A stretch of DNA of 64,000 bases from JAWLAT01 sp041395325 (lineage in GTDB: Bacteria > Pseudomonadota > Gammaproteobacteria > Xanthomonadales > SZUA-5): NCBI GenBank assembly GCA_041395325.1, contig JAWLAT010000015.1:48459-112458 (forward strand), written 5' to 3'. The notes beneath the pieces are model-generated. The model saw only the letters and a list, made by a program, of their open reading frames with translations. It made no database searches and was not told the origin of the DNA. A program made the position numbers and the translations under genes. Below, one piece after another: positions 38,020 to 48,797 of the stretch. The first letter of the stretch is position 1, and each line of letters starts with the position of its first letter.

Positions 38020-39333
38020 TCAGCGGGGGCGGAATGGCCCCCAGGCAGGTTCGCGCACATCACCTTCGGCAAAAGTCAGCCGCTGTCGAACCAGCCCATC
38101 CGCGGACGCAGCATACAACACGCCCTGCGCGCCTTCACGAGCCGCGTACAGGATCATGCTGCCGTTGGGAGCAAAACTGGGAGATTCGTCCAGCGGACCG
38201 GGAGTGATCAAACGCGTGGTGCCCGTCTCGCTCCGTTCTCGATCCAAAACCGCGATACGGTACACGTTCTTGTTTCCCTGCACCATAGCGATTTTGCGCC
38301 CGTCGTAGCTGACGTTGGCGCGAGCGTTGTAGTCGCCCACCGAGGTGACGCGGCTGGCGTTACCGCCACTGGCAGGGACGCGATAGATCTGCGGCTTGCC
38401 GGCACGATCTGAGGTAAACAGGATCTCCTGACCGCCCGGCATCCAGACCGGCTCGGTGTCGATGGAATAGTGCGAGGTCAGCTTGGTCAATCGACCACTG
38501 CCGATGTCCATGACGAAGATCTCTGGATTGCCGTCCTTGGACAGCGTCAGCGCCATGCTGCGGCCATCGGGAGAGAAAGCCGGGGCGCCGTTGATGCCCT
38601 TGTATGAGGTCAGGCGCCGCCGTGAGCCGGTGCTCACTTCGTGCATATAGATCGACTGTCCACCGTGCTCGAAAGTCACATAGGCCAGGTAGCGGCCATC
38701 CGGCGACCAGGCGGGCGACAGGAAGGGCTCGGAATTCCAGACGATGCGCTGCGGATTGAAGCCGTCCGAATCGGCGATCCAGATCGCGTATTCGGGTGAG
38801 GTCGTTTGCCGCTTGGCGGTGATGTAGGCGATGCGCGTGAAGAAAGCACCGCGCTGGCCGGTGATCTTCTCGTAGATCAGATCGGCGATCTGGTGCGCTG
38901 TGGCGCGCAGATCGCCCGGGCGACCGCTGACGGCCAGCGCCAGCAGCGAGTCCTGCCGAGTCACATCCAGCAGTTCGAACTCTACCCTGAAGCTGTTGTC
39001 CTCGCCGTCCTGGACCCGCCCAACGACCACATAGTCCTGCTTGAGCTGCCGGTAGGTGCCGTAGTTGACCTGATCGGCGCGGGTGGGCCGCTCGAAGATA
39101 TCGGTGCGCGGCAGCGCCCGGAACTGACCGGTACGGGTCAGATCGTTGCCAACGACCTCGGCCAGATCGGTGCTGTCGGGGAAGCCTGCACTTTCCCAGC
39201 CGAATGGCACAACCGTGATCGGCGTGGCACTTTCTTCGCCACGAATGATGTCGATGGACAGTTGTGCGAATGCCGGCGGAACAGTGAAGAGCAATCCGAG
39301 CATCGCGACACAAGTCTGCAGAAATCTCATCAT
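38020..39333 (-). CDS. tolB: Tol-Pal translocation protein TolB
   Basis: Periplasmic beta-propeller that contacts Pal and TolA. 437 residues: signal ending PPAFAQ, an N-terminal alpha/beta domain (ITVVPFGWESAG), then WD40-like PD40 blades with repeated SPDGR motifs (AWSPDGRYLAYV, AFSPDGRSMALT). The start at the double Met follows a weak GGAT site. It sits four bases after tolA and 65 before pal. Confidence 0.97.
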   Translation of the reverse strand: MMRFLQTCVAMLGLLFTVPPAFAQLSIDIIRGEESATPITVVPFGWESAGFPDSTDLAEVVGNDLTRTGQFRALPRTDIFERPTRADQVNYGTYRQLKQDYVVVGRVQDGEDNSFRVEFELLDVTRQDSLLALAVSGRPGDLRATAHQIADLIYEKITGQRGAFFTRIAYITAKRQTTSPEYAIWIADSDGFNPQRIVWNSEPFLSPAWSPDGRYLAYVTFEHGGQSIYMHEVSTGSRRRLTSYKGINGAPAFSPDGRSMALTLSKDGNPEIFVMDIGSGRLTKLTSHYSIDTEPVWMPGGQEILFTSDRAGKPQIYRVPASGGNASRVTSVGDYNARANVSYDGRKIAMVQGNKNVYRIAVLDRERSETGTTRLITPGPLDESPSFAPNGSMILYAAREGAQGVLYAASADGLVRQRLTFAEGDVREPAWGPFRPR

Positions 39334-39337
39334 CTTG

Positions 39338-40191
39338 TTATCCGTCGTACTGAAAGTTGAAAGATAGATCGCGCTGAAAGACTCGCTCAAAGCCGCTGTA
39401 CGGCAGCGGACTGGCGCGCTCAACGGCGTCCAAAATTGACTGCTGTACGGCGCCCGTGGCGTTGCAGGGGCGGCCGATGGTCACACCAATCACCTCCCCT
39501 CCCGGGATTTGCCGGACGACCAACGTGCAGCGCAAACCGAGTGGCGTATTCGGTGGTCGGCGCCAGTTTTGCGTGACGACCTGCTGGATCAAGGCTGCAT
39601 ATTGATGCGCCAGACTGTCGGCCTGGCGCGCAGCTTGCGCCGCGGCCGCCTGCGCCGCCGCGGCTTCGGCGGCCTGCCGCTCGGCGACCTCGCGGGCCTG
39701 CTGCTGACGCACCGCTTCCAGACGCTGGGCTTCCTCGCGTCGCTTGGCCTCGGCCTGCTCGCGCTCGGCGCGGACCTTCTCCAGTTCCTTCAACCGCTCG
39801 GCCTCGCGCTGCTTCTCGCGCTCGATGCGTTCGCGCTCGGCCTGAATGCGCAGGCGCTCGGCCTGGGCAGCCTGCTCGGCCGCGAGTTCCGACTGCCGAC
39901 GCAGGGCGGCCTGATCCTCGATGATCTGCGGAGCCGGTTCGGCGGCTGGTGGGGGTGCTTGCGCGGCGACTGGTTCGGGTGGCGGGGCTGGTGGCGTCGG
40001 GCGAGGCAGTGGTACCGGCTTGGGCAAGGACTGCAGCAGATTCATGTCGACCATGACCGCCTGCAATGGCGCGGCGCCGCCGAGTTCGATCGGCTTGGAA
40101 AACTGCAGTCCAACCAGCAGCAGCAGCGCAGCGATCAGATGCACGCCGCAGGCGAGCAACAACGACCACGCCTTGTCGCCGCTGCGCTCCA

Positions 40192-40192
<1 letters not shown>
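39338..40192 (-). CDS. tolA: Tol-Pal envelope protein TolA
   Basis: Inner-membrane protein that spans the periplasm. 284 residues: one N-terminal membrane helix (LLLACGVHLIAALLLLVG), a Pro-rich region, a long Arg/Glu/Ala helical domain II (about 95-195), and a compact C-terminal domain with two Cys (GLRCTLVVRQIPGGEVIGV and GRPCNATGAV) that binds TolB and Pal. Shorter than E. coli TolA because domain II is shorter. Overlaps tolR by one base. Confidence 0.95.
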
Positions 40193-40626
<434 letters not shown>

Positions 40627-40643
40627 GACCTGTCTGCCTTCGC

Positions 40644-41326
<683 letters not shown>

Positions 41327-41330
<4 letters not shown>

Positions 41331-41734
41331 TGCAGCATTTCCTCGCGCAATTCCTCGGGGATGGGACAGGGACGCATGCCGTCGGCACGGACACAGGCCG
41401 CATCGACGGTGGCACGGCAGAGCTCCTCACCGCTGCCATCGCGGATGCTCTGTTCGAACACCAGCGAGGCGCGCCGCAGATGGCCGACCGCCACGCTGAC
41501 CACCAACTCGTCATCCAGACGGGCCGGCTTGAGGAAGCGCAGCTGCATGCCGTAGATGACAAACAGCACACCCCGCTCGGCAGCCAACGTCGACTGGACG
41601 ATGCCGCGCTGGCGCAACCATTCGGTGCGTGCGCGCTCCAGGAAGCGCACGTAATTCGCGTGATAGACCACGCCACCCGCGTCGGTATCTTCCCAATAGA
41701 CACGCACGCGCCAGCTAAACGGCGGCTGACTCAT
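41327..41734 (-). CDS. ybgC: Tol-Pal-associated acyl-CoA thioesterase YbgC
   Basis: Hotdog-fold thioesterase of 135 residues. VYWEDTDAGGVVYHANYVRF contains the catalytic Asp and the His-containing loop that define the 4-hydroxybenzoyl-CoA thioesterase subfamily. It overlaps ruvB and tolQ by four bases at each end, so translation is coupled through the cluster. Confidence 0.95.
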
Positions 41735-42795
41735 GCCTCCTCCGGCGCCTGTGGATCGAACAGATCGGCGGCCACGCCTTGCCGCGGCGGCGGCTGCAGA
41801 CCCAGATGCTGCCAGGCGCGCCGGGTGGCGCAGCGACCGCGGGCGGTGCGCATCAGATAGCCCTGCTGGATCAGATAGGGCTCGATCACATCCTCCAGCG
41901 TGCCGGCATCTTCGCTCAGGGCCGCGGCCAGATTGTCCAGACCCACCGGGCCGCCTTCGAAGTGGTCGATCAGCGTGCTGAGGAAGCGCCGATCCAGTGC
42001 ATCGAAGCCGGCACTGTCGACCTGCAGCATGGCCATCGCCGCGTCGGCCGAGCCCTGGTCGATCAGTCCGTCGGCCTTGATCTCGGCATAGTCGCGGGCA
42101 CGCCGCAACAGTCGATTGGCGATGCGCGGCGTGCCGCGCGAACGTCGCGCGATGGCGGCGGCGCCGCTGTCGTCGCAGGCCACGCCGAGTATCTGCGCCG
42201 AGCGCCCGACGATGTAGCTGAGCTCAGGCACCGTGTAGTACTCCAGCCGCGCCACGATGCCGAAGCGATCGCGCAGCGGCGAGGTCAGCAGGCCGGCGCG
42301 GGTGGTGGCGCCGATCAACGTGAAGGGCGGCAGGTCCAGTTTGATCGAACGCGCCGCCGGACCTTCGCCGATCATGATGTCGATCTGGTAATCCTCCAGC
42401 GCCGGGTAAAGCACTTCCTCGACGATCGGCGAGAGCCGGTGAATCTCGTCGACGAACAGCACATCACGCGGTTCGAGATTGGTCAGCAGGGCCGCCAGAT
42501 CACCGGGTCGTTCGAGGACCGGTCCGGAGGTCTGGCGCAAATTGACGCCCAGTTCATTGGCAATCACATGCGACAGCGTCGTCTTGCCCAGTCCAGGCGG
42601 GCCAAAGATCAGCACATGATCGAGCGCGCCAGCGCGGCGACGGGCGGCTTCGATGTAGATCTCCAGCTGCTCGCGCACCTGCGCCTGACCGGTGTAGTCG
42701 GCCAGCCGTCGTGGCCGCAGGCTGGCTTCCAGCTGCGCTTCGCCCTCCCCGGTCGGGGCAGCGGACAGCAGGCGATTGGCAGCAGCCTGAGACAT
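41731..42795 (-). CDS. ruvB: Holliday junction helicase RuvB
   Basis: AAA+ motor that drives branch migration with RuvA. 354 residues: N-terminal RPRRLADYTGQ, Walker A GPPGLGKTTLSH, Walker B VLFVDEIHRL, sensor GATTRAGLLTSPLRDRFG and the winged-helix end. The extra length compared with E. coli is at the N- and C-termini. First gene of the Tol-Pal transcription run here; ruvA and ruvC are not in the window. Confidence 0.97.
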   Translation of the reverse strand: MSQAAANRLLSAAPTGEGEAQLEASLRPRRLADYTGQAQVREQLEIYIEAARRRAGALDHVLIFGPPGLGKTTLSHVIANELGVNLRQTSGPVLERPGDLAALLTNLEPRDVLFVDEIHRLSPIVEEVLYPALEDYQIDIMIGEGPAARSIKLDLPPFTLIGATTRAGLLTSPLRDRFGIVARLEYYTVPELSYIVGRSAQILGVACDDSGAAAIARRSRGTPRIANRLLRRARDYAEIKADGLIDQGSADAAMAMLQVDSAGFDALDRRFLSTLIDHFEGGPVGLDNLAAALSEDAGTLEDVIEPYLIQQGYLMRTARGRCATRRAWQHLGLQPPPRQGVAADLFDPQAPEEA

Positions 42796-42957
42796 GCAGG
42801 ACTTTGAGCGACGGGGGCGGGCGGCATTGTGCCACGGGCCTGACGGGCTTGATGGGGCTCATGCCACGGCGCCAGTCAACATTTGATCGAGCGGCCATGT
42901 CGGATTGCCGCAGCGCTCTCGTACTGGCCAGCAACCACCTCAACGCCGGAGCCGGCC

Positions 42958-44658
42958 ATGCGACACCTCAACCTGCCACGATCTCTGCCCAGCCGCACGC
43001 TGGCCCTGACCACCCTGCTGCTGGCTGGAGCCGGTGCCGAGGCGGGCACTGTCGCCTATGTCAATGCCGCGGGTACTTGCGACTATCCGACGATCCAGGC
43101 CGCCGTCAATGATCTGCCTGCCGGATCGGAGATCCGACTGGCCAGCAATGAGTTCGTCCTCAACAGCGCGCTGTCGGTCTTCAACCGGGAAGTTCGAATT
43201 GTCGGCGGCTATCCGGCCTGCGGCGCTCCGGCCAGCACTTCGACGACCACCTTGCGAGCCGGATTCAGCGGGGATGCGGTCGTCTCCATTTTGGGCAACG
43301 TTCCTGGCGCCCTATCACTGGATCTGGTCAATCTGGATCTGGTCGATGCCAACAATCCGACCGGCAATGGCGGCGGCATGCTGGTGATCGGTCAGGGGCA
43401 GATCAATCTGTACAACGTCGGCATCTTCAACAACATTGCCGAGGATGGCGCCGGCATCTACCTGCAATCGATCGCACCCGGCCCCTTGGGCGTGAGTCTG
43501 CTGGCCGGTACCCAGGTGGGTGCCGTTGGCGCCGGCAATGACGCACTGCGCATCGGCGGCGGTGTCTATTGCGCAGGCGCACGCGTGCGACTCGGCGCAA
43601 CGCAGATCAGCGGCAACTCGGCGGCCCAATCGGGCGGTGGGGTTCGCGCCTTCGACGCCTGCCAGCTGATCAGCACGGCCGATGTGGGCGATACGCGAAT
43701 CGATGGCAACAGCGCCAGCGAAGGTGGCGGCATCTTTGCCAGCTCCGGTACCCAGATCGAGCTGCAATCGCGACCCGGCCAGCGCCTGTCCATCAGCGGC
43801 AATGTTGCCCAGGGCGACAGTTCGCCACGCGGCGGTGGCGTCTATCTGACCAACAGCGGGACCCAGTTCATAGCCCACGGCGCCTGGATCGAGAACAACC
43901 AGGCTCAGCTCACGGGCGCCGGCCTGTTCGTGACCAACGGCGCCAGCGCCACCTTGGATCGTGGTACGGATGCCTGCGCCGTGGGCGACGACCAATGTTC
44001 GCGCATCGCCGGCAATCAGCTGCGCAATGCCGATGGCAGCCTCAGCGGCAATGGTGCCGGCGTGTTCGTCAGCAGCGCTCAGGCGAGCATCAGTCACACC
44101 CGGATCGAGAACAACAGCAGTTTCACCGCTGCGGCACTGCGCGCCAGTGGCAGCGCGCAGCTGCTGCTGAGCAACGTGTTGATCAGCCAGAACAGCAGCA
44201 GTTTGCGGCTGATCAACATTGAAGGCGAGGCAAGCGCGGGGCTTGATTTGCTGACCATTGCCGACAACAGCTTCGTCGGCGCCGCCATCAACGTCAGCAG
44301 CACGGCGCCGGCAGCACTGAGCCTGGCGCGTTCGATCTTCCTCGTGCCGGAGGGCAACAGCCACGTCAGCGGTGCCGGTGCCACGCAGTTCAGCTGCCTC
44401 AACACGGGCGCCGGCGGAGCGCTGGGTGGCGATGCACACCTTCCGGCCTTCTTCGATGCCGCCAATGGCATCTATCGGTTGCGCAACGACTCGCAGAATC
44501 TCGACCGATGCACCGCCATGGGCGGCGAATCACCCGTCGATCTGGCCGGCCTGCCGCGGGTCATCGACCGCCCCGGCACGCCCAACAACATCGGACCGGT
44601 GGATCGTGGTGCCTTCGAGGATGTCGAGTCGCTGCTGATGGATGGATTCGAGGACTGA
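42958..44658 (+). CDS. Secreted right-handed beta-helix protein with DGFE tail
   Basis: 566 residues from MRHLNLPRSL, preceded by GGAG. The signal peptide ends GAEAGT. The body is made of parallel beta-helix rungs with repeated Asn-Asn-x-Ala and Gly-Gly-Gly segments (ISGNSAAQSGGGVRAF, IDGNSASEGGGIFASS), as in pectate-lyase-like and polymorphic outer-membrane repeats. No catalytic residues are recognisable. It ends SLLMDGFED, a tail shared with the protein at 47164. Probably surface or extracellular; ligand unknown. Confidence 0.85.
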   Translation: MRHLNLPRSLPSRTLALTTLLLAGAGAEAGTVAYVNAAGTCDYPTIQAAVNDLPAGSEIRLASNEFVLNSALSVFNREVRIVGGYPACGAPASTSTTTLRAGFSGDAVVSILGNVPGALSLDLVNLDLVDANNPTGNGGGMLVIGQGQINLYNVGIFNNIAEDGAGIYLQSIAPGPLGVSLLAGTQVGAVGAGNDALRIGGGVYCAGARVRLGATQISGNSAAQSGGGVRAFDACQLISTADVGDTRIDGNSASEGGGIFASSGTQIELQSRPGQRLSISGNVAQGDSSPRGGGVYLTNSGTQFIAHGAWIENNQAQLTGAGLFVTNGASATLDRGTDACAVGDDQCSRIAGNQLRNADGSLSGNGAGVFVSSAQASISHTRIENNSSFTAAALRASGSAQLLLSNVLISQNSSSLRLINIEGEASAGLDLLTIADNSFVGAAINVSSTAPAALSLARSIFLVPEGNSHVSGAGATQFSCLNTGAGGALGGDAHLPAFFDAANGIYRLRNDSQNLDRCTAMGGESPVDLAGLPRVIDRPGTPNNIGPVDRGAFEDVESLLMDGFED

Positions 44659-44780
44659 GTCCGGTCGAACGGACTGCCGGACGGCCCCGACGGCGGGCCG
44701 TGCCGGATCGGTGCCGCGGTACCGGGCCAGGGTCGGCGGCCGGATATACTCCGCGGCCTCTGCTCCCCGGCTCTCTGCGC

Positions 44781-46178
44781 ATGTCTGCTACTGCCAACCC
44801 TCCCCGCGTCGGCTTCGTCTCCCTGGGCTGCCCCAAGGCCCTGGTCGATTCCGAGCGCATCCTGACCCAGTTGCGCGCCGAGGGCTACGAGATCTCGCCC
44901 ACCTACGACGGCGCGGACGTGGTGGTGGTGAACACCTGCGGCTTCATCGACAGCGCCGTGGAGGAGTCGCTGGAGGCCATTGGCGAGGCCCTGGCCGAGA
45001 ACGGCAAGGTGGTCGTGACCGGCTGCCTGGGCAAGCGCGCCGAGCTGATCGAGTCGCGCTTTCCACAGGTGCTGTCGATCTCCGGCCCGCAGGACTACGC
45101 CAGTGTGCTGACCGCGGTGCACAAGCAGGTCCCGCCGCAGCACGACCCGTTCCTTGATCTGCTGCCGCCGCAGGGCATCAAGCTGACCCCGAAGCACTAC
45201 GCCTATCTGAAGATCTCCGAGGGCTGCAATCACCACTGCAGCTTCTGCATCATCCCGTCCATGCGTGGCCGGCTGGTCAGCCGACCGGTCGACGAAGTGC
45301 TGGCCGAAGCCGAGAAGCTGGTTCGCTCGGGTGTGCAGGAACTGCTGGTCGTGTCACAGGACACCAGCGCCTATGGCTCGGATCTGCGTTACGTCGAGCG
45401 GCCCTGGCGCGATCGGCAGGTGGCCACGCGAATGACTGATCTGGCCCGCGAGCTGGGGCAGCTGGGCGCCTGGGTGCGGCTGCACTATGTCTACCCCTAT
45501 CCGCACGTGGACGAAGTGATTCCGCTGATGTCGGGCAGTGGCCTGTTGCCGTATCTGGATATCCCTTTCCAGCACGCCAGCCCCACCGTGCTCAAGGCCA
45601 TGCGCCGCCCTGCCCATGCCGAGAAGGTGCTGGAGCGGGTGCAGCGCTGGCGCGCGCTATGTCCGGAGATCACGCTGCGCAGCACCTTTATCGTCGGCTT
45701 CCCGGGCGAGACCGACGCCGATTTCCAGCAGCTGCTGGACTTTCTGCAGGCCGCCGAGCTGGATCGCGTGGGTTGCTTCACCTATTCCCCGGTCGACGGC
45801 GCCGCTGCCAATGCGCTGGCCGATCCCGTGCCCGAGGACATCGCCCAGGATCGTTTCGAGCGCTTCATGGCCACGCAGGCCGCCATCAGCAGCCGCCGAC
45901 TGGCCGCCAAGATCGGCAGCGTGCAGGAAGTGCTGGTCGACGAAATCGACGAGGACGGCGCACTGGGACGGTCCAGGGCCGACGCCCCGGAAATCGATGG
46001 CGTGGTGCGCATCCACGACGGTCACGCACTCAGACCCGGACAACGCGTCCAGGTGCGAATCGATGCCAGCGATGAGCATGATCTGGCGGGGTGGCTGGTG
46101 AACCTACGCCGAGTCACTCATCATCGTGTTAAGCGACATCGTCAAGAAGTCTTCAGAAGACATCCTGAAAGATATTGA
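44781..46178 (+). CDS. rimO: Ribosomal protein S12 methylthiotransferase RimO
   Basis: Radical SAM enzyme that methylthiolates Asp88 (E. coli numbering) of ribosomal protein S12. 465 residues: UPF0004 domain with FVSLGCPKALVDSERI and NTCGFI cysteines, the radical SAM motif GCNHHCSFCI near residue 148, and a TRAM domain. The C-terminus after DEHDLAGWLVNL is a basic 25-residue stretch (VTHHRVKRHRQEVFRRH) that overlaps the next gene and looks unlike a native RimO end. Confidence 0.94.
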   Translation: MSATANPPRVGFVSLGCPKALVDSERILTQLRAEGYEISPTYDGADVVVVNTCGFIDSAVEESLEAIGEALAENGKVVVTGCLGKRAELIESRFPQVLSISGPQDYASVLTAVHKQVPPQHDPFLDLLPPQGIKLTPKHYAYLKISEGCNHHCSFCIIPSMRGRLVSRPVDEVLAEAEKLVRSGVQELLVVSQDTSAYGSDLRYVERPWRDRQVATRMTDLARELGQLGAWVRLHYVYPYPHVDEVIPLMSGSGLLPYLDIPFQHASPTVLKAMRRPAHAEKVLERVQRWRALCPEITLRSTFIVGFPGETDADFQQLLDFLQAAELDRVGCFTYSPVDGAAANALADPVPEDIAQDRFERFMATQAAISSRRLAAKIGSVQEVLVDEIDEDGALGRSRADAPEIDGVVRIHDGHALRPGQRVQVRIDASDEHDLAGWLVNLRRVTHHRVKRHRQEVFRRHPERY

Positions 46179-46545
46179 CGAGCTTCGTTGGGACCCCGAA
46201 TTTCTGGCATGCACAGAGGCGCTGCTCGACCGTGCAGTTGAGCTGCTTAACTATCGATTGGCGGTGGCGATGCTCACGCTGGGCGCGGACGCGACTTGGC
46301 GAGAATCGAATCATGTCGATGGCTACTTGCACTCGCTCTACTGGACCTACGCCAACCAGACGACTACCCACGGTCTCGACGTTCTGGCATTCGTCGAGTT
46401 GCTCCTGACCCATGGCGCGGATCCCAATCAGGTAGGCGCGAACAACTACCGTGCCTTCGACCTCGCTTTGATGAGCGGTCACCATGGTTTTGCCGAAAAA
46501 CTCCGCGAGGCCGGCGCCACTCCGGAACTGAGACCCTTCGGCTAG
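46126..46545 (+). CDS. Small ankyrin-repeat-like protein
   Basis: 139 residues with two or three ankyrin-like units (LAVAMLTLGADATW, FVELLLTHGADPNQVGANNY, ALMSGHHGFAEKLREAGA). The start is taken as GTG at 46126, inside the rimO reading frame with a 53-base overlap and no good ribosome site; the next Met is too far in. Base composition is clearly lower in GC than neighbouring genes, so recent acquisition is likely. No signal peptide; protein-binding role only by family. Confidence 0.7.
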   Translation: MLSDIVKKSSEDILKDIDELRWDPEFLACTEALLDRAVELLNYRLAVAMLTLGADATWRESNHVDGYLHSLYWTYANQTTTHGLDVLAFVELLLTHGADPNQVGANNYRAFDLALMSGHHGFAEKLREAGATPELRPFG

Positions 46546-46577
46546 CGATCGTAGGCGCAGTCGGAGTCACCTTCGGT

Positions 46578-46967
46578 TTACTTCAATCGCTCCAGCCGAC
46601 CCTTGCGCTTGACGATGTTCTGGTAGTCCCACTGCACGTCGCGCGACTCGGCCAACCATTGCCCCAGCTGCGCGGCGTCGACCTGCGCCACATCGGTATA
46701 GCGAATGTCGGCGGCCTTGAACTTGCCTTCCGGTCGCAGCCCAGGGCTCTGGAAGGACTGCCCGCTCCAGAACAGCAGCCGCATGCCGTCCTTGAGGCGG
46801 CTGTAGCCGACGATGGGATTGCCATCGAGGAACCAGACCGGGTGCGCGTGCCAGACCTTGTTTTCGGCCTCGGGCAAATGCTGTTCGATCAAGCTGGCCA
46901 GTTGCTGGGCGATGGCCACATCGGTCGCCGAGAGCCCATCGTGATAGCGCTGGGTATCCGAGTGCAT
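46578..46967 (-). CDS. DUF1801-family protein
   Basis: 129 residues with the DUF1801 / YdhG-like pattern (VAIAQQLASLIEQHLPEAENKVWHAHP, then GYSRLKDGMRLLFWSGQSF). The start at 46967 is strongly supported by AGGAGA six bases upstream; the open frame extends far upstream but that part is antisense leader. The function of the family is unknown; it often occurs as a stand-alone cytosolic protein. Confidence 0.85.
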   Translation of the reverse strand: MHSDTQRYHDGLSATDVAIAQQLASLIEQHLPEAENKVWHAHPVWFLDGNPIVGYSRLKDGMRLLFWSGQSFQSPGLRPEGKFKAADIRYTDVAQVDAAQLGQWLAESRDVQWDYQNIVKRKGRLERLK

Positions 46968-47007
46968 CGACGTCTCCTGTGATCGGGAGTGCTTGAGAAT
47001 GGTGCCG

Positions 47008-47121
47008 GGCACCGGCGCAGTATGCCTGCCAGCTGCCAGATCATCCGCACGACGACCGCCGCTCCCTTGCAATCCGCCGCCTGTCGCTGTCAAGCGCAGA
47101 AGCGGAGGCAGCGCCGGTGCC
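47008..47121. repeat. Inverted repeat in a divergent intergenic region
   Basis: GGCACCGGCGC (47008-47018) and its exact complement GCGCCGGTGCC (47111-47121) lie about 90 bases apart between the divergent DUF1801 and beta-helix genes. In GC-rich DNA this may be chance; a regulatory role is only possible. Confidence 0.35.
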
Positions 47122-47163
47122 GGGCGCTGGCCAGACTCCCCATCGAGCGGATGGGAGAAGGCG

Positions 47164-48780
47164 ATGACCGTGAAACAAAGATGGCTTGGGTGCTGGCTGG
47201 GCTGGTTGTGCCTGCTGGCGCCGGTAGCCGAGGCAGCCAGCTGGCATCTGTGTGACTGCGCGCCCGGGGCCGATGCCGACTGCGTGGCCGGCAATGATGC
47301 GGACGCCGGCAGCGCGCAGGCACCCTGGCGCACGCTGCAGGCCGGACGCAGTCGCTTCCGCACGATGGCCGCGGGTGACGAGATTCTGCTGTGCCGGGGC
47401 GGCCAGTTGCAGGAAAGCAGCGGCGGTGGCTGGTTCAACAGCGCCTGCCAGCCGGCGCAGCGCTGCCGCATCGGGGCCTACACGCCGCCCTGGGCCAGCG
47501 GCGACGAGGGCCCGCCGGTGATCGAGGCGCTGGGCGATGTGTCGGCGCTGGAATTCGTCGATGGAGGCAACGCCAACCGCGATGGCGGCTATCGGGTCGA
47601 GGACCTGCGGCTGCTCGGGCACGGCGGCAACGGCTTCGGCCTGTTCTTCTACAACGACGTCGACGATGTGGAAGCGGCCCGGCTGGAGATCAGTGGCTTC
47701 AACGTGGGCGTGCATCTTGCAGGCAGCAATCCGTGCGATCCGAATGATTCGGACTGCGATGGCCGCAACGAGCGAATCGTCGTACGGGACAGCCTGATCC
47801 GCGACAACCACGGTCAGGGCGTGCTCGGCGGCGGCAACGATTTCCACCTGCTGCGCAATCAGGTGTTGCGCAATGGCACGCGCAACAACCTCGACCACAA
47901 CGTCTATCTCAGTGGCACCACCCGCGGGGTGCGAGCGATTGGCAACACGTTGATCGGCGCCGCCCGCGATGGATCCGGACTCTGCCAGGCCGTGTCGCTG
48001 GTGGTGCACGGCGTCTTCGACGATCTGCGCATCGAGAACAACCACATCAGCGAGGGCCCCGGGCTGGCCGGACCAGGCTGTTGGGGCATCGCGGTCGCCC
48101 CTGGCCACAACACCGCCGAGCGCTTCGATGACGTGGTCATCGCCGGCAATCAGATCGAGTACGTCGGCAACGTCGCCATCGGTGTGGGCGCCTGTCGTCG
48201 CTGCACGATCGAAAACAACACGATCGTCGGCGGCCAGGACTACGCCGTCAGCGCCATCGAGGCGCCGGTCTGCTGTGGCGGACCGGAGGACCCGGCCATC
48301 GACCAGCTGTTGATCCGCAACAACAGCATCTGGCTAGGCCGTCGCAATGGCGTCGGGGTGGCGCTGGGTGACGCCGGCGGCGAGCACCGGATCAGTCACA
48401 ACGCGATCGAACTGGCCGACCCGATCGGATCGGCCTGCTTTGCCATCACTGCGCCGGCGCGATTGCTGCAGATGGACCGCCAGCGCTGCGCCGCCACGCA
48501 GGGCTCGGTCCCGTGGGTAGCCGGTCAGGGTGATCTGCTGGCCTGGCAAGGCGCCACCGGCTTCGATTCGGCCTCAACCGAGCAATTGCCGGGTTTCAGC
48601 GCAGCGGCCGCCGGTGATTTCCACGCCCTCGATGCCAGCGCGGCGATGGTCGATGGCGGCGATCCGGCCAGCGCCAGCCCGATCGACCGGTTGGGACAGG
48701 ATCGACCGGTGCCACCGGACATCGGCGCCGAAGAATGGCGCGGCGAGGCGTTGCTGGCCGATGGTTTCGAAGGCTCGTAG
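47164..48780 (+). CDS. Secreted right-handed beta-helix protein with DGFE tail (second)
   Basis: 538 residues with GGAGAAGG before the ATG and a signal peptide ending VAEAA. The mature N-terminus is Cys-rich (WHLCDCAPGADADCV), then beta-helix rungs of the parallel-helix superfamily (RIVVRDSLIRDNHGQGVLGG, LIRNNSIWLGRRNGVGVAL). The ending EALLADGFEGS repeats the DGFE tail of the protein at 42958, while the bodies are only distantly alike. Carbohydrate binding or lyase activity is possible by fold, but no active site is identified. Confidence 0.85.
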   Translation: MTVKQRWLGCWLGWLCLLAPVAEAASWHLCDCAPGADADCVAGNDADAGSAQAPWRTLQAGRSRFRTMAAGDEILLCRGGQLQESSGGGWFNSACQPAQRCRIGAYTPPWASGDEGPPVIEALGDVSALEFVDGGNANRDGGYRVEDLRLLGHGGNGFGLFFYNDVDDVEAARLEISGFNVGVHLAGSNPCDPNDSDCDGRNERIVVRDSLIRDNHGQGVLGGGNDFHLLRNQVLRNGTRNNLDHNVYLSGTTRGVRAIGNTLIGAARDGSGLCQAVSLVVHGVFDDLRIENNHISEGPGLAGPGCWGIAVAPGHNTAERFDDVVIAGNQIEYVGNVAIGVGACRRCTIENNTIVGGQDYAVSAIEAPVCCGGPEDPAIDQLLIRNNSIWLGRRNGVGVALGDAGGEHRISHNAIELADPIGSACFAITAPARLLQMDRQRCAATQGSVPWVAGQGDLLAWQGATGFDSASTEQLPGFSAAAAGDFHALDASAAMVDGGDPASASPIDRLGQDRPVPPDIGAEEWRGEALLADGFEGS

Positions 48781-48797
48781 CGCGGACTGCGCGCCGC

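Noticed and set aside
43315..44439. 374-residue minus-strand open frame over the first beta-helix gene
   Set aside because: Shadow frame; the plus strand has a signal peptide, ribosome site and beta-helix rungs.
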